Source: JAYFRC01 sp034926415 (lineage in GTDB: Bacteria > Bacillota > Clostridia > Oscillospirales > Oscillospiraceae). From it: a stretch of DNA of 14,828 nucleotides. Shown here piece by piece: positions 1 to 6,204 of the stretch; position 1 is the stretch's first letter, and every line of letters starts with the position of its first letter. The notes below the pieces were generated by a model. It saw only the letters and a list, made by a program, of their open reading frames with translations, was not told the origin of the DNA and searched no databases. Position numbers and translations under genes: made by a program. The stretch lies in contig JAYFRC010000032.1 of NCBI GenBank assembly GCA_034926415.1, positions 1-14,828 on the forward strand, written 5' to 3'.

Positions 1-194
1 GAGCCGCTGATGTGATTCAGCATCCCCGCACCCATTGAGGCGACGAACACCTGATCAATGACGTTGCTTTTTCCGGTTCTTGCTCCCGCGTCGTCCATTG
101 CCTCGATGCCCGCGTCGCAGAGCATATGCAAAAACGGGACCTCAGATTTCCCAAATTTCGTATGGCCGACGCCGACGATGCCAACTTCTCTCAT
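1..194 (-). CDS. Thiolase-superfamily protein (acetyl-CoA acetyltransferase-like), N-terminal fragment
   Basis: Only the first 64 or so codons are inside the window; the gene continues past position 1. The translated N-terminus begins MREVGIVGVGHTKFGK. That is the opening seen in the archaeal/SCP2-type thiolase family, where an I-x-G-x-G-x-T-x-F/Y-G motif starts the first thiolase half. It continues with a helix containing CDAGIEAMDDAG and then a segment ending near VFVASMGAGM, which matches the order of this fold. The catalytic cysteine and the C-terminal His and Cys lie outside the window, so activity cannot be judged. The start is the ATG read from 194 to 192. A possible AGGAAG Shine-Dalgarno lies upstream but with long spacing. 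The gene diverges from fabD across about 380 bp. Members of this family condense or cleave acyl-CoAs, and many partner with an OB-fold DUF35 protein. The exact substrate is unknown. Confidence 0.7.
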   Translation of the reverse strand, partial: MREVGIVGVGHTKFGKSEVPFLHMLCDAGIEAMDDAGARTGKSNVIDQVFVASMGAGMLNHISG

Positions 195-574
195 GGCTTG
201 GTTCTCACTTCCTATAAGTTTCTGCCTCTCTCCGTTACCGGCCGGCGGCCTGTGTCCTGCGCGGTAAGGAGCCACGCCTCTCGACACAGACCGCCGCGCC
301 GTTCGCTGTGTACCATTTTACTACAATTTGGCTGTAAAATCATGCCAATACTTCATAAATCTGGCATATATCGTTGGAATAGACGTTTTCAAAAGGAAAA
401 TAGGCCGGCGGCGTCTGACAATGCGTAGGCGAAAACGACCCGGGCCAAAAGCCTATTGCCGGGACGGAAGCCCCGGAGTATACTGGAAACAGCAGGCGCA
501 ACTAAAGGCGCAGGGAACCGATCCCCGTCTTCGTTGGCGCAAAGCAGCTCACAGACGAGAAAGGGGAAGTGCTT
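195..574. promoter_or_regulatory. Divergent intergenic region between thiolase-like gene and fabD, with TGGC/GCCA half-sites
   Basis: No convincing gene is seen here; the short ORFs lack recognisable features and good ribosome binding sites. The middle is more AT-rich than the flanks. It holds two overlapping dyads: TTGGC (328-332) with GCCAA (344-348), separated by 11 nt, and ATGCCA (342-347) with TGGCAT (362-367), separated by 14 nt. TTGGC-N11-GCCAA fits the T-N11-A pattern bound by LysR-type regulators, but no such regulator is in the window. I could not pick a confident promoter for either gene. Confidence 0.35.
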
Positions 575-1522
575 TTGAAAATCGCATTTGTCTTTCCTGG
601 GCAGGGCTCTCAGTATGTCGGAATGGGCAAGGATGTGTTTGAACGGTATGAGGCGGCCCGGGAGGTCTACCGCGCCGCAGACAGGGTGACGGGCAAAAAC
701 ATCAGCGGCATGTGCTTTCAAGGGCCCGATGAGGAACTGATCAAAACAGTCAATCAGCAGCCGACGATACATACCACGGAAATCGCGATTTTGCGTGTGG
801 TCGAGAGCTATGGAATCCGCGCGGATGTGACGGCGGGCTTCAGCCTCGGCGAATACGCGGCGCTTGTGTGTGCCGGCGCCCTGAAATTTGAGGATACGGT
901 TGGGCTGGTCGTGAAGCGCGGCACGCTGATTCAGGAGTGCGTGCAGATGGGGGTCGGCAAGATGGCCGCTATCTCCGGGCTGCAGCGCGCTCAGGTGCAG
1001 GAGATCGCGGGCCGCGTTACCGGCTCGGGCGTCGTCGAGTGCAGCAATTATAATTGCCCCGGCCAGGTCATCATTTCCGGACATAATGCGGCAGTCGACA
1101 AAGGGGTGGAGATGGCGAAAGCGCTTGGCGCAAAAGTGACGTTCCTGAAAGTCAGCGCCCCGTTTCACACGAGCCTTCTGAAAGAAGCTGGCACGAAGCT
1201 CCATAAGGAACTGAATAAGGTCGATGTGCTGGAACCTAGGATCACCTATATTCCGAATGTGACCGCAAAGCCTTATCGGAAGGGCGACGATATCAGAACG
1301 CTGCTCGATCAGCACGTGGCTCATGCCGTCATGTGGGAAGATACAGTATATACCATGCTGGAGCTTGGCGTGAACGTGTTTGTTGAGATTGGTCCGGGAC
1401 AGGGTATCTCCAAATTCAACCGGCGGACGATCGATGCGGTGGGCGGAGACGCCGAGGTGTTCCATATCGAGAATCCGGACGACATCGAATCGTTTGTGAG
1501 TTTTATGAATAAAAACAGTTGA
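575..1522 (+). CDS. fabD: Malonyl-CoA:ACP transacylase FabD
   Basis: The product transfers malonyl from CoA to acyl carrier protein, supplying extender units for type II fatty acid synthesis in the cytoplasm. The protein of 315 residues has the family's usual length. It opens with MKIAFVFPGQGSQ (conserved Gln10). The nucleophile motif is GFSLGEY with Ser90, where many family members have GHSLG. The substrate-carboxylate Arg lies in VVKRG (Arg115), and the second catalytic residue is His198 in SAPFHT. A late EIGPGQ motif is also present. I chose the TTG at 575 because AGGGGA (562-567) lies 7 nt upstream. A GTG at 569 is in frame but sits too close to that site. The gene stands alone, without the fabK/fabG/fabF/acpP neighbours usual in Firmicutes, and ends at a strong terminator. 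It may serve a polyketide-like or accessory pathway with the divergent thiolase, but that is inference. Confidence 0.93.
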   Translation: MKIAFVFPGQGSQYVGMGKDVFERYEAAREVYRAADRVTGKNISGMCFQGPDEELIKTVNQQPTIHTTEIAILRVVESYGIRADVTAGFSLGEYAALVCAGALKFEDTVGLVVKRGTLIQECVQMGVGKMAAISGLQRAQVQEIAGRVTGSGVVECSNYNCPGQVIISGHNAAVDKGVEMAKALGAKVTFLKVSAPFHTSLLKEAGTKLHKELNKVDVLEPRITYIPNVTAKPYRKGDDIRTLLDQHVAHAVMWEDTVYTMLELGVNVFVEIGPGQGISKFNRRTIDAVGGDAEVFHIENPDDIESFVSFMNKNS

Positions 1523-1576
1523 AACCATGGACTGGAAGAACGAGTGAGAATGACCATGGGACGCGCTGCCAACAGA

Positions 1577-1591
1577 AATCGCTAAGCGATT
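1577..1591. repeat. Short perfect palindrome downstream of fabD
   Basis: AATCGCT (1577-1583) and AGCGATT (1585-1591) form a perfect 7-bp inverted repeat around one central base. It has no T-tract, so it is not a terminator by itself. The surrounding stretch 1523-1676 shows no gene with a good start or recognisable product. Confidence 0.3.
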
Positions 1592-1676
1592 AAATGATTC
1601 CGCCGCTGGCCGAGGCGAAATTATCAGATAGAGCCCCCATGTCGTGACCGATCGCCAAAAGACTATATGTCGGCAG

Positions 1677-1739
1677 AAAAAGATTATGAAGGAGACGGCC
1701 TGTGCGGAATTGGCGTCCCCTTCATAATCTTTTTCTTTT
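1677..1739. terminator. Bidirectional rho-independent terminator between fabD and the SLH gene
   Basis: The arms 1677-1692 and 1719-1734 pair perfectly over 16 bp. After one mismatch the stem continues for a few more pairs through GACG/CGTC. A T-run on the right (1730-1739) serves fabD. The A-run at 1677-1681 becomes a T-run on the minus strand and serves the convergent SLH gene. Confidence 0.9.
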
Positions 1740-1759
1740 ATGGTATAAAAAGTAGTTTA

Positions 1760-3592
1760 TTAATCCTCAACTATAATTGTTACTGCGGCAAATTTCGTTG
1801 AAGTACTGTATGATCCATAGGCAATGATACTGTCATTTTCTTTAAGCGATGAAAGCGACAGCGATGTCCCTGTGCTGGAATCTACAATTCTTGCAACATG
1901 TGATGTATCAATATAAATGAGTTTGGAGGATTTGTTAAGCAGGGTGATAGTATGATTCGATGTATCAATAGCCAGCACGGTCCCCGTCAGTTTGGTCGTC
2001 GAGGCAAGTGCGCTTTCCAAATAAATTTCCGTTATGGTACTGCCATAAACGACGACAGAAACCGTATCCCCCACCTCGATATCGGATAATAAAATTGCTT
2101 TGTCTTCTTCGTCGTAAACGTCCGCGCTTTCATCGACCGTTAACGTTTTCATAGTTCCGCTATCGAGTGTTAAAATCCATGTTGTCCCGTTGGTCGTTTT
2201 AGTAATTGAAGTCAATTCTCCTGTTATCTTATCCGAGTTGTCTCCCACTTTGATTGATGTGATATCACAATTTTTTGTGGAAACGGTCACTTCATCACCA
2301 ACACTCAAACGGTCTATGCTGATTGTTGTGTCTCCGCGTTTAATAGTCGGCAAATCGGATATATCCAACAAAAAGCGATATGTACTGCCGGCTTTGTCTT
2401 TAATTTTAAATGTTACTTCTGTCCCGTAACCGATTTCCGTAATACTGCCGCTCAATTCACTGTCGGTGTTTATGGCGCGGACTTTAGTGACTTTATCATT
2501 CTCCAGTTTCAGCGTGACAAAATAATTTTTTGTAAGCGCTGAAAACACTGCATTGGAATTGTTCTGCGAGATTTCCGCATTGCTTGGTACTGTATATTTT
2601 GTATCCGTACCGCTTTCTAAATCTTCTACGTAAAGTATATTTGTAGAATTTGATGTGTATAACGAGTAGATTTTCCCCTGAACCCATTTTGCATCGGAAT
2701 CACTTTCGATTGAAACAGCGCTTACAACCCCATCTTTAACGGTTACCAGCGCATAACATCCGTCATAAGTGGAACTAAGAGCTTTTTTAGTTTTATTAAC
2801 CGTGATATCAGCAGAGCTCGTTATCGTATATTCTCTTACAAACCCATCAAAACCGGATATTTCAAGGCTGCTGCTGTTGGCCGATGCAATAATGCCTTCT
2901 GTCTGATAAAAGTCGTCATAAGCATCGATAGTAAGAGATATATCCGATGTTTTGAGATAGCCGAGAGCCCTGGAAACCATAGTGGCGGCCACAGCCCTTG
3001 TTACACTTGACTGTGGATTGAAATTGTTATCATCGTCTCCTTGTATAATTCCAATGGAAACCAATTCCGCAATATCACTTCGATAACTTTCGGTGATCTT
3101 ATCGGTATCGTTGAAAGTCAGTTTCGTATCTGAGAGCTCGGCCGCTTTATCCGAAAGCTGCATAGTACGAACAAGAAAAACCGACAACTGTTCCTTTTTA
3201 ATTTTACTGGTTAAATCCATGCTGCTGAGGTCACTTTCGGTTATAATACCTGACGCGAGACAAACCGTAAGGTACTTGTATGCCCATGACAAAGAGGACG
3301 GGACTTTTTCCGTGACTATTTCTTTATAATCTGAATAAATAGTATCCGACTGAAAATCACTGAGCGAATAGAACCTTGACAGGAGAACAAGCGATTCACA
3401 AGCGGTAATCATATTATCAGGCCGCATGGTTCCATTGTCATAACCGGTCAGATACCCTCTGCCTGCCAGATCCTCCATGTATTCCTGCGCCCAATGCCCA
3501 TCTAAATCAGTATAATCTGACGCCAATGCAGGAACAGATACTGAAAATATCAAGATAAAAACCAAAATTATTGATACAATTTTCTTCTTCAT
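1760..3592 (-). CDS. Secreted S-layer homology (SLH) domain protein
   Basis: A probable cell-surface protein of 610 residues. It starts with a Sec signal peptide: MKKK, a hydrophobic stretch, then cleavage after ALA near residue 24. Three SLH units follow. The first, near residues 26-76, contains YTDLDGHWAQ, GYLTGYDNGTMRP and ITACES. The second, near 80-145, is divergent. The third, near 155-215, has FNDTD, IGIIQGDDDNNFNP and VTRAVAATMVSRAL. SLH units anchor proteins to pyruvylated secondary cell-wall polymers. The remaining 400 residues are Ser/Thr-rich and beta-strand-like, with repeated short beta modules (for example SGSITEIGYGTEVTF, TGELTSI and TGTVLAIDTSNHTITL) and no catalytic motif I recognise. 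I prefer the ATG at 3592-3590. An in-frame GTG at 3610 is possible because AAAGGTGG lies right over it. The DNA is clearly more AT-rich than the genes to the right. The gene is monocistronic with its own promoter and ends at the shared terminator. Confidence 0.9.
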   Translation of the reverse strand: MKKKIVSIILVFILIFSVSVPALASDYTDLDGHWAQEYMEDLAGRGYLTGYDNGTMRPDNMITACESLVLLSRFYSLSDFQSDTIYSDYKEIVTEKVPSSLSWAYKYLTVCLASGIITESDLSSMDLTSKIKKEQLSVFLVRTMQLSDKAAELSDTKLTFNDTDKITESYRSDIAELVSIGIIQGDDDNNFNPQSSVTRAVAATMVSRALGYLKTSDISLTIDAYDDFYQTEGIIASANSSSLEISGFDGFVREYTITSSADITVNKTKKALSSTYDGCYALVTVKDGVVSAVSIESDSDAKWVQGKIYSLYTSNSTNILYVEDLESGTDTKYTVPSNAEISQNNSNAVFSALTKNYFVTLKLENDKVTKVRAINTDSELSGSITEIGYGTEVTFKIKDKAGSTYRFLLDISDLPTIKRGDTTISIDRLSVGDEVTVSTKNCDITSIKVGDNSDKITGELTSITKTTNGTTWILTLDSGTMKTLTVDESADVYDEEDKAILLSDIEVGDTVSVVVYGSTITEIYLESALASTTKLTGTVLAIDTSNHTITLLNKSSKLIYIDTSHVARIVDSSTGTSLSLSSLKENDSIIAYGSYSTSTKFAAVTIIVED

Positions 3593-3665
3593 ATTTACAA
3601 AAGATACCACCTTTCATTCTGACAATTTATATAAGTTGAATTGTTATTATCATATTATATAAAAT

Positions 3666-3695
3666 ATTTTACTACAAATAATATTATACAGTCAA
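3666..3695 (-). promoter_or_regulatory. Putative promoter of the SLH gene
   Basis: On the minus strand, TTGACT (3695-3690) is followed after 18 bp by TAAAAT (3671-3666), in very AT-rich DNA. Transcription would start roughly 65 nt before the ATG. Other AT-rich hexamers nearby could serve as an alternative -10. Confidence 0.6.
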
Positions 3696-3801
3696 GGATT
3701 CTGACGCGGGGCGGGGATAGACTATTCTTTATGAGCGCCACGTTTGGAGTGAACGAGCGGCTGGAAAAAGTACAGTAAATGAGCTGCCGGAGAGGTATTC
3801 A
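3696..3801. other. Gene-free stretch left of the tRNA remnant
   Basis: No gene is supported here. Base composition changes sharply at about 3696, from AT-rich promoter DNA to GC-rich DNA. The segment 3781-3790 (GAGCTGCCGG) is nearly an inverted copy of the end of the adjacent tRNA remnant: GAGCTGC at 3781-3787 pairs perfectly with GCAGCTC at 3817-3823. It could be an arm of a recombination core or chance. Confidence 0.4.
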
Positions 3802-3825
3802 GTTCGAATCCGGGTAGCAGCTCCA
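3802..3825 (+). other. Orphan tRNA 3' end (probable attachment-site scar)
   Basis: Reading rightward, the sequence gives a T-loop TTCGAAT (3803-3809), a T-stem 3' strand CCGGG (3810-3814), an acceptor 3' strand TAGCAGC (3815-3821), discriminator T (3822) and CCA (3823-3825). A hairpin terminator follows at once, as expected after a tRNA gene. No matching 5' acceptor (GCTGCTA), D-arm or anticodon arm exists upstream, and the T-stem 5' strand (3798-3802) pairs poorly. Identity therefore seems to begin at about 3802, a typical core length for tyrosine-integrase sites in tRNA genes. The parent tRNA cannot be named for certain. A GCTGC-type acceptor with U73 would suit a threonine tRNA in Clostridia. 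Confidence 0.65.
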
Positions 3826-3826
3826 A

Positions 3827-3863
3827 AAATAAAGACACCCTTTCGGGTGTCTTTATTTTTTTT
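3827..3863. terminator. Bidirectional terminator between tRNA remnant and MerR gene
   Basis: A perfect 14-bp stem pairs 3827-3840 with 3845-3858 around a 4-nt loop and is followed by a T-tract. The core is AAAGACACCC/GGGTGTCTTT, very like the terminator after the tRNA-Gly gene in this window, which supports an origin as a native tRNA terminator. It now also closes the minus-strand MerR gene. Confidence 0.9.
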
Positions 3864-3902
3864 GCAAACGAGACCGTTTTGCGTGTATTTGCTTGTGCGG
3901 AA

Positions 3903-4631
3903 TTACTTTTTGCAGTAATATTCAATGACCTTTTCCGCAAAAGCGGCTGTGCCAGCGCCGCCCGCGCTGTCAATATTCTCGGTGAATTCGCCACCGACGG
4001 CGTACATCTTCCCGAGCCCGGAGAGTATCTCCGGCGTGCACTCATAGAAATTTTCCGTGATAAACTGCTGAAGCGACCGTATCTGCGACTGCGCCGCCTC
4101 GGACGAAGGGTCCGTGCCCCTCAGTTTTCCAAGCTCCTCAAAATGCGCCATCAGTTTTCTGCTAATGATCTGCATGTCGGTCTTGCTTCTTCCTTTGCTT
4201 TTGAGCTCAAATTCCCTGTACGCCGGGGTATCGCCCCAGCGCTTTTTGGCCGCCTCAGTGTACTCGTCTATCTTCTTCGTATCAAACGCTTCAAAATTCA
4301 TTGCTTTTCCTCCTGTCGACTTTATATCGCGCGCGAAGGCTATAAGGTTATCGAGGCGCTCTTTTTTCAGCGAGAGCAGCGCTATCTGCTGCTCAAGAGC
4401 GCTGTCCCTGTCAAAATTGGGGCTGTCAAGAATTTCCCGTATTGCCTTAAGAGAAAATTCAAGCTCCCGAAACAGTAAGATCTGCTGAAGCCGCTCCAAG
4501 GCCGTATCGTCATATAGCCTGTATCCGGATTCAGTAATCTCGGTCGGGTGAAGCAATCCGATTTTGTCGTAATAATGCAGAGCGCGTATACTCACTCCCG
4601 CCAATTTGCTCACTTCGTTTACTGTTTTCAT
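3903..4631 (-). CDS. MerR-family transcriptional regulator with TipAS effector domain
   Basis: A cytoplasmic DNA-binding regulator of 242 residues. Residues 1-70 are the MerR winged helix: VNEVSKLAGVSIRALHYYDKIGLL followed by ESGYRLYDD, then LQQILLFRELEFSLKAIREIL. A coiled-coil dimerisation helix spans about 75-115. The remainder, from about residue 125, is a TipAS-like domain with YTEAAKKRWGDTPAYREFE and repeated helices up to FAEKVIEYYCKK. In Streptomyces TipA this domain binds thiopeptide antibiotics. Many clostridial homologues bind unknown ligands, so the effector here is unknown. The start is the ATG at 4631, preceded by a GAGGAGGAGAGG ribosome site. Its own promoter has the 19-bp spacer and dyad expected of MerR control, so autoregulation is likely. 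No efflux pump is adjacent; the divergent neighbour is the AmmeMemoRadiSam operon, which has its own ordinary promoter. The gene is intact. Confidence 0.93.
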   Translation of the reverse strand: MKTVNEVSKLAGVSIRALHYYDKIGLLHPTEITESGYRLYDDTALERLQQILLFRELEFSLKAIREILDSPNFDRDSALEQQIALLSLKKERLDNLIAFARDIKSTGGKAMNFEAFDTKKIDEYTEAAKKRWGDTPAYREFELKSKGRSKTDMQIISRKLMAHFEELGKLRGTDPSSEAAQSQIRSLQQFITENFYECTPEILSGLGKMYAVGGEFTENIDSAGGAGTAAFAEKVIEYYCKK

Positions 4632-4658
4632 ATAAACCTCTCCTCCTCGCGCAGCTTT

Positions 4659-4689
4659 ATTATAAACTATGACGCAACGTCAGAGTCAA
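4659..4689 (-). promoter_or_regulatory. MerR-type promoter with 19-bp spacer and dyad operator
   Basis: On the minus strand, TTGACT (4689-4684) and TATAAT (4664-4659) are separated by exactly 19 bp. The spacer contains the perfect dyad TGACG-TTG-CGTCA. A spacer longer than 17 bp with a central dyad is the hallmark of promoters that MerR proteins activate by untwisting DNA. The promoter drives the merR gene itself. Confidence 0.85.
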
Positions 4690-4737
4690 GTATAAGAATA
4701 AATTTTCGTACGCGCTGCAAAGACACGGCCATTTTTG

Positions 4738-4766
4738 TTGCACGCCGACAAACGCGGGACTATAAT
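4738..4766 (+). promoter_or_regulatory. Promoter of the LigB/AMMECR1/radical SAM operon
   Basis: TTGCAC (4738-4743) and TATAAT (4761-4766) are separated by 17 bp. The leader to the ATG at 4810 is about 35 nt and contains the AAGGAGG ribosome site at 4795-4801. Confidence 0.8.
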
Positions 4767-4809
4767 GCAGACAAAGAGTACATAATGCGTGAAGAAGGAG
4801 GCGTTTTTT

Positions 4810-5739
4810 ATGGGTATTGTAAATGCGGTAATGGTTCCGCACCCGCCTATAATTATTCCCGAAGTCGGGCGCGGTGAGGAAAAGAAAATACAGGCGACGA
4901 CGGAAGCGTATCTTGCCGCCGCGAGGTTTGTTGCGAATGCGCGGCCCGAGACGATAATCGTGACGACGCCGCACAGCGTGATTTACGCAGACTGGTTCCA
5001 TATATCCCCCGGCGAGTCGGCAACCGGGAACTTTGCCGCTTTCGGAGCCGGCAAAGTTGAATTATCCGTCGATTACGATGAGGAGCTGAGGGATGAAATA
5101 TGCAGCATGGCGCGGGAAGCGGAATTCCCCGCGGGAACCGAGGGCGAGAGGGACGGATTCCTCGACCATGCGACTATGATCCCGCTGTATTTTCTCAAAA
5201 AAGCCTATGAACAGGAACCGCTCCCGCCTATAGTCCGCGTAGGGCTTTCGGGGCTTTCGCTTGACAGCCACTACGCCCTCGGCATGATGATCCGCGCTGC
5301 CGCCGAAAAGCTTGGCAGGCGCGTATCCGTCGTTGCGAGCGGGGACCTGTCCCACAGGCTCAAAAGCGACGGGCCCTACGGGTTCAATTCCGCCGGGCCG
5401 AAATACGACGAAAAGATAATGGACGTCATGGGCCGCGCTGCCTTCGGCGAGCTGTTCTCGTTCGGCGAAGCGTTCTGCGACGCTGCGGGCGAGTGCGGCC
5501 ACCGCTCATTCACGATAATGGCCGGGTGCTTCGACGGCGCTGCGGTCAAATCAGAACGGCTGTCTCACGAGGACACGTTCGGCGTGGGCTACGGCGTTTG
5601 CCTGTTTACACCGGAGGGACGGGACGAAGCGCGGTGCTTTCTCGAGGCGGAGGAAGAGCGCGAGGCCGGGGAGCTGCGCAGCAGGAAGGAAAACGAGGAC
5701 GAGTACGTCCGCCTCGCGCGGCTGTCGGTCGAGACGTAG
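4810..5739 (+). CDS. LigB-like domain protein (AmmeMemoRadiSam system A, N-terminal part; cut by in-frame TAG)
   Basis: This 309-residue product is related to the LigB/MEMO fold of class III extradiol dioxygenases. Visible family signatures are VPHPP (His11), TTPHS (His55), the FLDHATMIPLYFL segment, VVASGDLSHR, and the closing GHRSFTIMAGCFDG and DTFGVGYGVCLF. LigB proteins bind a metal through such histidines; the role of this subfamily is unknown. The start is the ATG at 4810, 8 nt after AAGGAGG; an in-frame GTG at 4789 precedes that site and is unlikely. The tail ENEDEYVRLARLSVET is the first helix of an AMMECR1 domain, not of LigB. The frame stays open past the TAG at 5737-5739 straight into the rest of AMMECR1. 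The ancestral protein was therefore almost certainly a single LigB-AMMECR1 fusion of about 464 codons. As written, the gene makes a LigB protein with a partial extra helix, unless the stop is suppressed. Confidence 0.85.
   Translation: MGIVNAVMVPHPPIIIPEVGRGEEKKIQATTEAYLAAARFVANARPETIIVTTPHSVIYADWFHISPGESATGNFAAFGAGKVELSVDYDEELRDEICSMAREAEFPAGTEGERDGFLDHATMIPLYFLKKAYEQEPLPPIVRVGLSGLSLDSHYALGMMIRAAAEKLGRRVSVVASGDLSHRLKSDGPYGFNSAGPKYDEKIMDVMGRAAFGELFSFGEAFCDAAGECGHRSFTIMAGCFDGAAVKSERLSHEDTFGVGYGVCLFTPEGRDEARCFLEAEEEREAGELRSRKENEDEYVRLARLSVET
5737..5739 (+). other. In-frame amber codon interrupting the LigB-AMMECR1 fusion
   Basis: The TAG is codon 310 counted from the ATG at 4810. On both sides the same frame encodes conserved AMMECR1 sequence: YVRLARLSVET before it and TKTGRKAAEP then RAGVFVSL after it. 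Family members often have an aromatic residue at this point (for example YVRTGK-like sequences), so a single base change from TAC or TAT would explain it. Other genes here (TrmO, DNA methyltransferase) also end in TAG, which argues against genome-wide recoding. Confidence 0.85.
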
Positions 5740-5787
5740 ACAAAGACCGGAAGGAAAGCCGCCGAGCCGACGGGGCTGCCGGAGGAG

Positions 5788-6204
5788 ATGACCGGGCGGC
5801 GCGCGGGGGTTTTTGTGTCGCTGCACATGAACGGGCAGCTTCGGGGCTGTATCGGGACCATCTCCGCGACGACGGACAGCGTTGCCCGCGAGATACTGCA
5901 AAACGGCGTCAGCGCCTGCTCCCGCGACCCGCGCTTTGCGCCGGTGACGGAAAAGCAGCTGCCGCTGCTCGAATATAGTGTGGACGTCCTCGGAGACTCG
6001 GAAGACGTCGGCTCGCCGAGCGAGCTCGATGCCAAGCGCTACGGCGTGATAGTCGAAAACGGCGGGCGGCGCGGGCTGCTGCTGCCAGACCTCGACGGTG
6101 TGGACACACCGGAGCAGCAGATCGCGATAGCGAAGCGCAAGGCCGGCATAGGAGAGGACGAGAGCGTGAAGCTTCAGCGATTCGAAGTTGCACGCCATGT
6201 GTGA
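5788..6204 (+). CDS. AMMECR1 domain protein (C-terminal part of interrupted AmmeMemoRadiSam system protein A)
   Basis: The 138-residue open frame carries the core AMMECR1 signature RAGVFVSLHMNGQLRGCIGTI, followed by SACSRDPRFAPVT, YSVDVLG and the C-terminal AIAKRKAGIGEDESVKLQRFEV. These match the whole remaining length of the domain. It is in the same frame as the upstream LigB part with 48 nt between the TAG and this ATG, so it is the other half of one broken gene. Translation might restart at 5788: GGAGGAG abuts the ATG, but the spacing is only 0-2 nt, shorter than optimal. A restart would also lack the first helix and a short linker of the domain. AMMECR1 proteins have no proven activity; in bacteria they occur with LigB/Memo and a radical SAM enzyme. 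The 3' end overlaps the start of the radical SAM gene by 8 nt, indicating translational coupling. Confidence 0.8.
   Translation: MTGRRAGVFVSLHMNGQLRGCIGTISATTDSVAREILQNGVSACSRDPRFAPVTEKQLPLLEYSVDVLGDSEDVGSPSELDAKRYGVIVENGGRRGLLLPDLDGVDTPEQQIAIAKRKAGIGEDESVKLQRFEVARHV

Noticed and set aside
389..1528. Long minus-strand open frame of 379 codons opposite fabD
   Set aside because: It is a mirror of the fabD codon pattern in GC-rich DNA. The plus-strand product has every catalytic motif of FabD; the antisense frame has no recognisable domain or ribosome site.
3731..3825. Selenocysteine tRNA or other complete tRNA ending at 3825
   Set aside because: No 5' acceptor strand, D-arm or anticodon arm could be found within a sensible distance. 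Only the T-loop and acceptor 3' half are recognisable, so it was called a remnant.
5737..5739. Pyrrolysine codon in the LigB-AMMECR1 gene
   Set aside because: No pyl genes or downstream structural element are visible, two other genes in the window stop at TAG, and the position is not a known active site. Kept only as an alternative in the findings.
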